Part shown: positions 5,581-8,913 of the stretch, in pieces | Position numbering within the stretch: the first letter of the stretch is position 1 | How the letters are laid out: each line of letters opens with the position of its first letter | Source of the DNA: UBA11650 sp963997925 | Lineage (GTDB): Bacteria > Chloroflexota > Dehalococcoidia > Lucifugimonadales > UBA3495 | Assembly: GCA_963997925.1 (NCBI GenBank) | Contig: CAXEOX010000122.1 | Location: forward strand, 1 to 8,913 | DNA: 8,913 bases | Reading direction: 5' to 3' | The notes under the pieces: generated by a model | Told to the model about the DNA's origin: nothing | The model's input: the letters and a program-made list of their open reading frames with translations, nothing else | Databases searched by the model: none | Made by a program: the position numbers and the translations under genes

Positions 5581-7587
5581 ATGCCGGTAACCAAATTTGA
5601 GATTAAAACCCGAAAGCCATTCGCGGAAGGGCAGGTGTTCGGAGATGCCGGGCCGTACGAGCAGTTGGAAGGAGTCGTTGAATTCGCCATCGACCCTTCC
5701 CATGCGGCCAACCAGGCGATAGCCGACTTGGAACTCGCCCCGACGAATGCTCAAGGGCAAGTATCCTTCTCCTCCGACTTTCGCATCCTGCGGCCCGCCG
5801 ACCCGGCCAAAGGAAACCACCGCGTGCTGCTGGACGTGCCCAATCGAGGCAAGGCCCTAGCCCTAAGGAATATCAATAGCGCTCCGGATGTTGCTCCCGA
5901 CGCACCGCCTAATCCCGGCAACGGTTTTCTGATGCAGGAAGGATACACGGTCGTCTGGTGCGGATGGCAGCACGATGTCCCAGACGTCCCGGGAGTGATG
6001 CGGGTGAGGGTACCTGATGCCAAGACCACCGATGGTCCGGTGTCCGGTGAGATTGTGGTCACCTTCCAGATCAACGCTCCCGCCCAGGTCCAGTACCTCT
6101 CCGACAGAGCCCACCTGCCTTACGCATCCAATGATTTGGAGAGCTGGGACTCGGTGCTTACCGTGCAAGACTGGGAGGACGGTGAGGAGCGGACTATCCC
6201 CCGGGAAGAGTGGTCCTTCGCCCGATTGGAAGATGGACGAAGGGTGCCCAATGCCTCCCATATCTACATGGAGTCCGGGTTTATTCCGGGCAAAGTCTAT
6301 CAGGTGAAGTACACCACCACTGGAGCGCCTGTTGTCGGGTTGGGTCATCTGGCCACCCGGGACATTGTTTCATTTCTTAGGCAAGAGTCCTCAGATAACG
6401 GGAACCCTTGCGCCGGTGATGTGGAGTACGCCTACGCCTTCGGGGTGTCCCAGAGCGGCCGGGTCCTGCGCCAGTTCCTCCATCTAGCCTTGAACCGCGA
6501 CCAGGAAGGCCGCGTGGTGTTCGACGGCTTTATACCCCACGTGGCGGGCGGCAAACGAGGCGAGTTCAACCAACGTTTCGCCCAACCCTCCAGCCAAGCC
6601 AGCCGTAGCACCAATAGCCTGTTCCCCTTCAGCGACACGGACCAGACCGACCCGGAAACGGGGCTCACCGACGGTTTGTTGACCCGATTAGCGGCCCAGG
6701 GACCGCTGCCCAAGATTATGTATGTGAGTACCTCGTCGGAGTACTGGGGAGGCCATGGCGCGCTGGTGCACACCGACCTAACTGGGACCAGCGATCTCGA
6801 TTCCCCAGAGGCCGTTCGGATCTACATCCTGGGGGGTATGCAACACGCCGTTGGCGGGCTGCCGCTGGCTGATATAGACGCTGAAGGCGTCCACACCCAG
6901 CAACTGTTTCACTGCCTGGACTACCGGCCCCTGCTCCGAGCGGCCTTGGTCAACCTGGACCGGTGGGTAACGTCGGGGCAGGCCGCTCCCCCCAGCCAAC
7001 ACCCCAGGATTGCCGACGGCACAGCTGTTTCCCCGGAAACGGTGTTCAAGACCTTGGAAACTATCCCCGGTGTTAAAGCTCCGGCTCATCTGCGCCGGTT
7101 TACCCGGCTGGACTTCGGCCCGAACCCGGACGTGCCGACAAACATCCCCCCGAAGATTGGCGGTCTATACCCTAACCTTGTGTCTGCGGTGGACGGTGAT
7201 GGTAACGAGACGTCGGGCATCAGGATGCCCTACATCACGGTCCCTCTGGCTACCTACACCGGTTGGAACCTGCGCCATTCAGGAATCGGCGGCGGCGGCG
7301 AAATCATGTCCACCGGCGGGTCCTCGGGGGGCACCCTAAAGGGTTCCACCATCCCCTTCCCAGCCACGGCTGAAGAACGCCAAGCGGCGGGTGATCCCCG
7401 GCTCTCAGTTGAGGAACGCTACGGGTCTAAAGAGGGCTATCTGAGCAAGATTGAGGAAGCGGCTCAAGGCATGGTGGACGAGGGATATCTGTTAAGCAAA
7501 GACGTGGCCACGGTGATGGAGCATGCTGGCCAGCTATACGAGGCTTTCGCCGGACGCGTCCGCGAGGTCCAAGCAGCCGACAATTAG
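5581..7587 (+). CDS. Alpha/beta hydrolase domain protein (Abhydrolase_10 type)
   Basis: This 668-residue protein starts at an ATG after GGAGGTGA. The N-terminal ~160 residues (KFEIKTRKPFAEGQVFGDAG, PYEQLEGVVEFAIDP, DFRILRP, VLLDVPNRGK, GYTVVWCGWQHD) are the characteristic opening of the Abhydrolase_10 family of large, mostly uncharacterised hydrolases. The nucleophile elbow is GVSQSGR at 288-294, with Ser290 the likely nucleophile in a GxSxxG context as in tannase-like esterases. FDGFIPHVAGG (314-324) follows. His422 in GGMQHA is the best candidate for the catalytic His, and SSEYWGGHGALVHTD (385-399) is another family-conserved stretch. No signal peptide is visible, so it is probably cytoplasmic. 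Family members are presumed to hydrolyse esters or related bonds; the substrate is unknown. Full length, with no frame breaks. The flanking genes run the same way but are separated by about 230-240 bp, so it is probably its own transcription unit. Confidence 0.92.
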   Translation: MPVTKFEIKTRKPFAEGQVFGDAGPYEQLEGVVEFAIDPSHAANQAIADLELAPTNAQGQVSFSSDFRILRPADPAKGNHRVLLDVPNRGKALALRNINSAPDVAPDAPPNPGNGFLMQEGYTVVWCGWQHDVPDVPGVMRVRVPDAKTTDGPVSGEIVVTFQINAPAQVQYLSDRAHLPYASNDLESWDSVLTVQDWEDGEERTIPREEWSFARLEDGRRVPNASHIYMESGFIPGKVYQVKYTTTGAPVVGLGHLATRDIVSFLRQESSDNGNPCAGDVEYAYAFGVSQSGRVLRQFLHLALNRDQEGRVVFDGFIPHVAGGKRGEFNQRFAQPSSQASRSTNSLFPFSDTDQTDPETGLTDGLLTRLAAQGPLPKIMYVSTSSEYWGGHGALVHTDLTGTSDLDSPEAVRIYILGGMQHAVGGLPLADIDAEGVHTQQLFHCLDYRPLLRAALVNLDRWVTSGQAAPPSQHPRIADGTAVSPETVFKTLETIPGVKAPAHLRRFTRLDFGPNPDVPTNIPPKIGGLYPNLVSAVDGDGNETSGIRMPYITVPLATYTGWNLRHSGIGGGGEIMSTGGSSGGTLKGSTIPFPATAEERQAAGDPRLSVEERYGSKEGYLSKIEEAAQGMVDEGYLLSKDVATVMEHAGQLYEAFAGRVREVQAADN

Positions 7588-7594
7588 CAGGCAA

Positions 7595-7637
7595 GACCCC
7601 TTCCCCCTTCGTAAGGGGGAAGGCCGGGATGGGGGTC
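7595..7637. repeat. Nested inverted repeat (dispersed-repeat-like, possible terminator)
   Basis: A perfect 10-bp stem, CTTCCCCCTT (7600-7609) with AAGGGGGAAG (7613-7622) around CGT, is nested within outer arms GACCCC (7595-7600) and GGGGTC (7632-7637). It lies 8 nt after the hydrolase stop codon. The C/T-rich then G/A-rich layout resembles common bacterial intergenic repeat families. There is no T-run, so intrinsic termination is doubtful, though the hairpin could stabilise the 3' end of the mRNA. Confidence 0.6.
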
Positions 7638-7695
7638 GTACCGGTTACGCAGCAAACTCGCCAGTGTTTGAAATTACCTCAGGATGGAGAAAATA

Positions 7696-7746
7696 GAAAC
7701 AGGCCGGTGTCCACAGTCTCGAGTCAGTGGACCTACGGCCTGTTTC
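7696..7746 (+). promoter_or_regulatory. Long hairpin upstream of the monooxygenase gene
   Basis: GAAACAGGCCGGTGTCCAC (7696-7714) pairs with GTGGACCTACGGCCTGTTTC (7727-7746) with one bulge/mismatch, around a 12-nt loop that contains the palindrome CTCGAG. It ends 82 nt before the ATG at 7829. It could be a leader-RNA structure, a terminator/attenuator without a T-run, or a protein-binding site. Confidence 0.5.
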
Positions 7747-7828
7747 CAAGGGGATTGGGATAATCATCTTAGTCATTGATGGTGGCGCTGGTCAACTCCC
7801 GAATGTCATAGGGATAGGAGTGGAACAT

Positions 7829-8140
7829 ATGTATGTGGCGACCAACCGTATCAAAGTTAAGAAGGGATTCGGCAAGGACATGGAAGAACTGTTTAGAAGC
7901 CGGGGCGAAGTCGCGAAAGAGCCGGGCTTCATAGACTTCGAATTATGGCAACAGGAAGGAGTGGACGAGCACGAGGAATATCTGGTGGTCAGCCGCTGGG
8001 AGTCGGAGGAACATCACAACCAGTGGACCCGTAGCGACAGCTTCAAGGCAGCCCACTCTGGCCCTCCTACGGACTACATCATGGGCCGCGGCGAGTTCAG
8101 TAGCTACCAGATTCGTCTGGCGTACCCGGCTGAAAAATAG
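7829..8140 (+). CDS. IsdG/HmoA-like antibiotic-biosynthesis-monooxygenase (ABM) family protein, probable heme-degrading monooxygenase
   Basis: This is a 103-residue single-domain ABM protein (dimeric alpha+beta barrel). I start it at ATG 7829 because GGAG lies 8 nt upstream (7817-7820) and the fold begins at VATNRIKV. The GTG at 7727 would add 34 unrelated residues and lies inside a hairpin. Residues Asn6 (TNRI), Trp66 (NQWTRSDSFKAAH) and His76 correspond in position and local sequence to the Asn-Trp-His triad of staphylococcal IsdG/IsdI, and WTRSDSFKAAH is close to the WLKSDVFKAAH of IsdG. PGFIDFELW and YLVVSRWESEEHHNQW are also typical. IsdG-type enzymes cleave heme oxidatively in the cytoplasm to release iron. 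No heme transporter or Fur-like site is visible nearby, so another ABM substrate remains possible. Its stop codon is immediately followed by the ATG of the next SDR, indicating an operon. Confidence 0.85.
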   Translation: MYVATNRIKVKKGFGKDMEELFRSRGEVAKEPGFIDFELWQQEGVDEHEEYLVVSRWESEEHHNQWTRSDSFKAAHSGPPTDYIMGRGEFSSYQIRLAYPAEK

Positions 8141-8913
8141 ATGTCTTTATCGGAAAAAGTTGTTATCGTCACCGGTTCCAGCCGGGGTATCGGAAAGGCC
8201 ATGGCCATGGGCCTGGCGGAAGCGGGCGCGTTCGTGGTCGTCGCCGCCCGGTCTGAGGAGTCGCGCCCCATGTTGCCGGGCACGATCCACTCCACCGTGG
8301 GGGAGATTGAGGACGCCGGCGGCAAGGCCTTGGCCGTGCCCACCAACGTGCGGGACGAGGAAAGTATCCGCCATTTGGTGAACCGTACTCTGGACGAGTT
8401 TGGCGCAGTGGATGTGTTGATCAACAACGCAGCCATCGGCAGCTACACGCCTTTCCTGGAGATGACCGTCAAGGAATGGGATCTGGTCATGGACATCGAC
8501 CTGCGCGCCCCGTTCATCGCCTGCAAAGCGGTGGCACCCATAATGATTGAACAGGGCGGAGGCAGCATCATCAACATCTCATCCCACGCCGCAACCAACA
8601 TCTTTTCTTCCACCTTGTCGGCTGACGGCTCGGACATAGCCCTCATCGGCCAGAACTACGGCGCAGCCAAGGTGGGTCTGGAACGATTCACCTGGGGCTT
8701 GGCCGCTGAACTTGGTCCGCACAACATCGCCGTCAACGTATTGAAGCCCCTTAGACCGGTGGTTACAGAAGGTTTCCTGGCTCAACGCCCCGACGCCGAT
8801 GTCTCCACTTGGGCCACCCCCGACGACATGGTCAAAGCCGCCAAATTCCTAGCGGACCAGGACGCCAAGGGCTTAAGCGGAGCCACGATCACGGCGGAGG
8901 AGCTGGTGCGGCG
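8141..8913 (+). CDS. Short-chain dehydrogenase/reductase, HSDL2-like (3' end outside window)
   Basis: The ATG directly follows the TAG of the monooxygenase (8138-8140) with no own Shine-Dalgarno, so translation is probably by coupling. The visible 257 codons contain TGSSRGIG (11-18), PGTIHSTVGEIEDAGGKAL (46-64, as in HSDL2-like SDRs), NNAA (95-98), INISS (144-148) and the catalytic YGAAK with Tyr173 and Lys177. ELGPHNIAVNVLKPL (190-204) follows. The Ser-to-Tyr spacing is 25-26 residues instead of the usual ~13, because of an insert around ATNIFSSTLSADGSDIALIG. All catalytic residues are present, so it is likely an active NAD(P)-dependent oxidoreductase in the cytoplasm. The substrate is unknown. 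The frame is open at the window edge near the usual end of the SDR domain (GLSGATITAEELV), so little is missing unless a C-terminal domain follows. Confidence 0.92.
   Translation, partial: MSLSEKVVIVTGSSRGIGKAMAMGLAEAGAFVVVAARSEESRPMLPGTIHSTVGEIEDAGGKALAVPTNVRDEESIRHLVNRTLDEFGAVDVLINNAAIGSYTPFLEMTVKEWDLVMDIDLRAPFIACKAVAPIMIEQGGGSIINISSHAATNIFSSTLSADGSDIALIGQNYGAAKVGLERFTWGLAAELGPHNIAVNVLKPLRPVVTEGFLAQRPDADVSTWATPDDMVKAAKFLADQDAKGLSGATITAEELVR

Noticed and set aside
5581..7587. Secreted enzyme interpretation of the alpha/beta hydrolase
   Set aside because: The N-terminus (MPVTKFEIKTRK) has no hydrophobic signal segment and begins directly with the family domain.
7727..7828. N-terminal extension of the monooxygenase from GTG 7727
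   Set aside because: The extra 34 residues do not belong to the ABM fold, the GTG sits in a hairpin arm, and ATG 7829 has a well-placed GGAG.
1..8913. tRNA, rRNA or CRISPR array anywhere in the window
   Set aside because: No cloverleaf-like segment, rRNA-like conserved stretch or spaced direct repeats were seen by eye.

Overview
This looks like a stretch of bacterial chromosome with moderately high GC. It is dominated by catabolic and transport genes: an AraC-type regulator, two related MFS transporters, two short-chain dehydrogenases (SDRs), a large alpha/beta hydrolase of the Abhydrolase_10 type and an IsdG-type ABM-fold monooxygenase. Wedged among them is a small island of pilin/archaellum-accessory-like coding sequence. 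Multiple SDR and MFS paralogues, the Abhydrolase_10 protein and an archaellum-like fragment in a bacterial setting together suggest a Chloroflexota (Dehalococcoidia/SAR202-like) genome or metagenome bin. That assignment is inference from gene style only.

Layout, left to right. 2-568 (+) is the C-terminal part of an AraC regulator cut by the window edge. 598-1920 and 1934-3250 (both -) are two adjacent MFS transporters that are clear paralogues and probably one transcript; the second has a strong Shine-Dalgarno but an ACG where its start codon should be. The 165 bp at 3251-3415 is the divergent control region, with a possible extended -10 for the rightward side. 3416-4216 (+) is an SDR that lacks the classical Tyr-x-x-x-Lys pair. 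4303-5350 (+) is the pilin-like island: a short hypothetical ORF followed by an ArlF/ArlG-like protein whose frame is broken by an exact 7-bp tandem duplication. The 230 bp at 5351-5580 starts with a dispersed-repeat-like hairpin. 5581-7587 (+) is the alpha/beta hydrolase. The 241 bp at 7588-7828 holds a nested inverted repeat just after the hydrolase and a second, long hairpin ahead of the next gene. 7829-8140 (+) is the IsdG/HmoA-like monooxygenase, directly abutted by a second SDR (8141 to the window end, C-terminus missing).

Functionally, the transporters, oxidoreductases and hydrolase would fit uptake and oxidation/hydrolysis of small organic acids, esters or alcohols under an AraC regulator, but no substrate can be named from the sequence. 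The monooxygenase and second SDR are stop-to-start coupled and probably co-translated. The pilin-like island is functionally unrelated to its neighbours and looks like a decaying or switchable remnant. The strongest item for follow-up is the 7-bp duplication at 4918-4931: removing one copy gives a continuous 253-residue protein.
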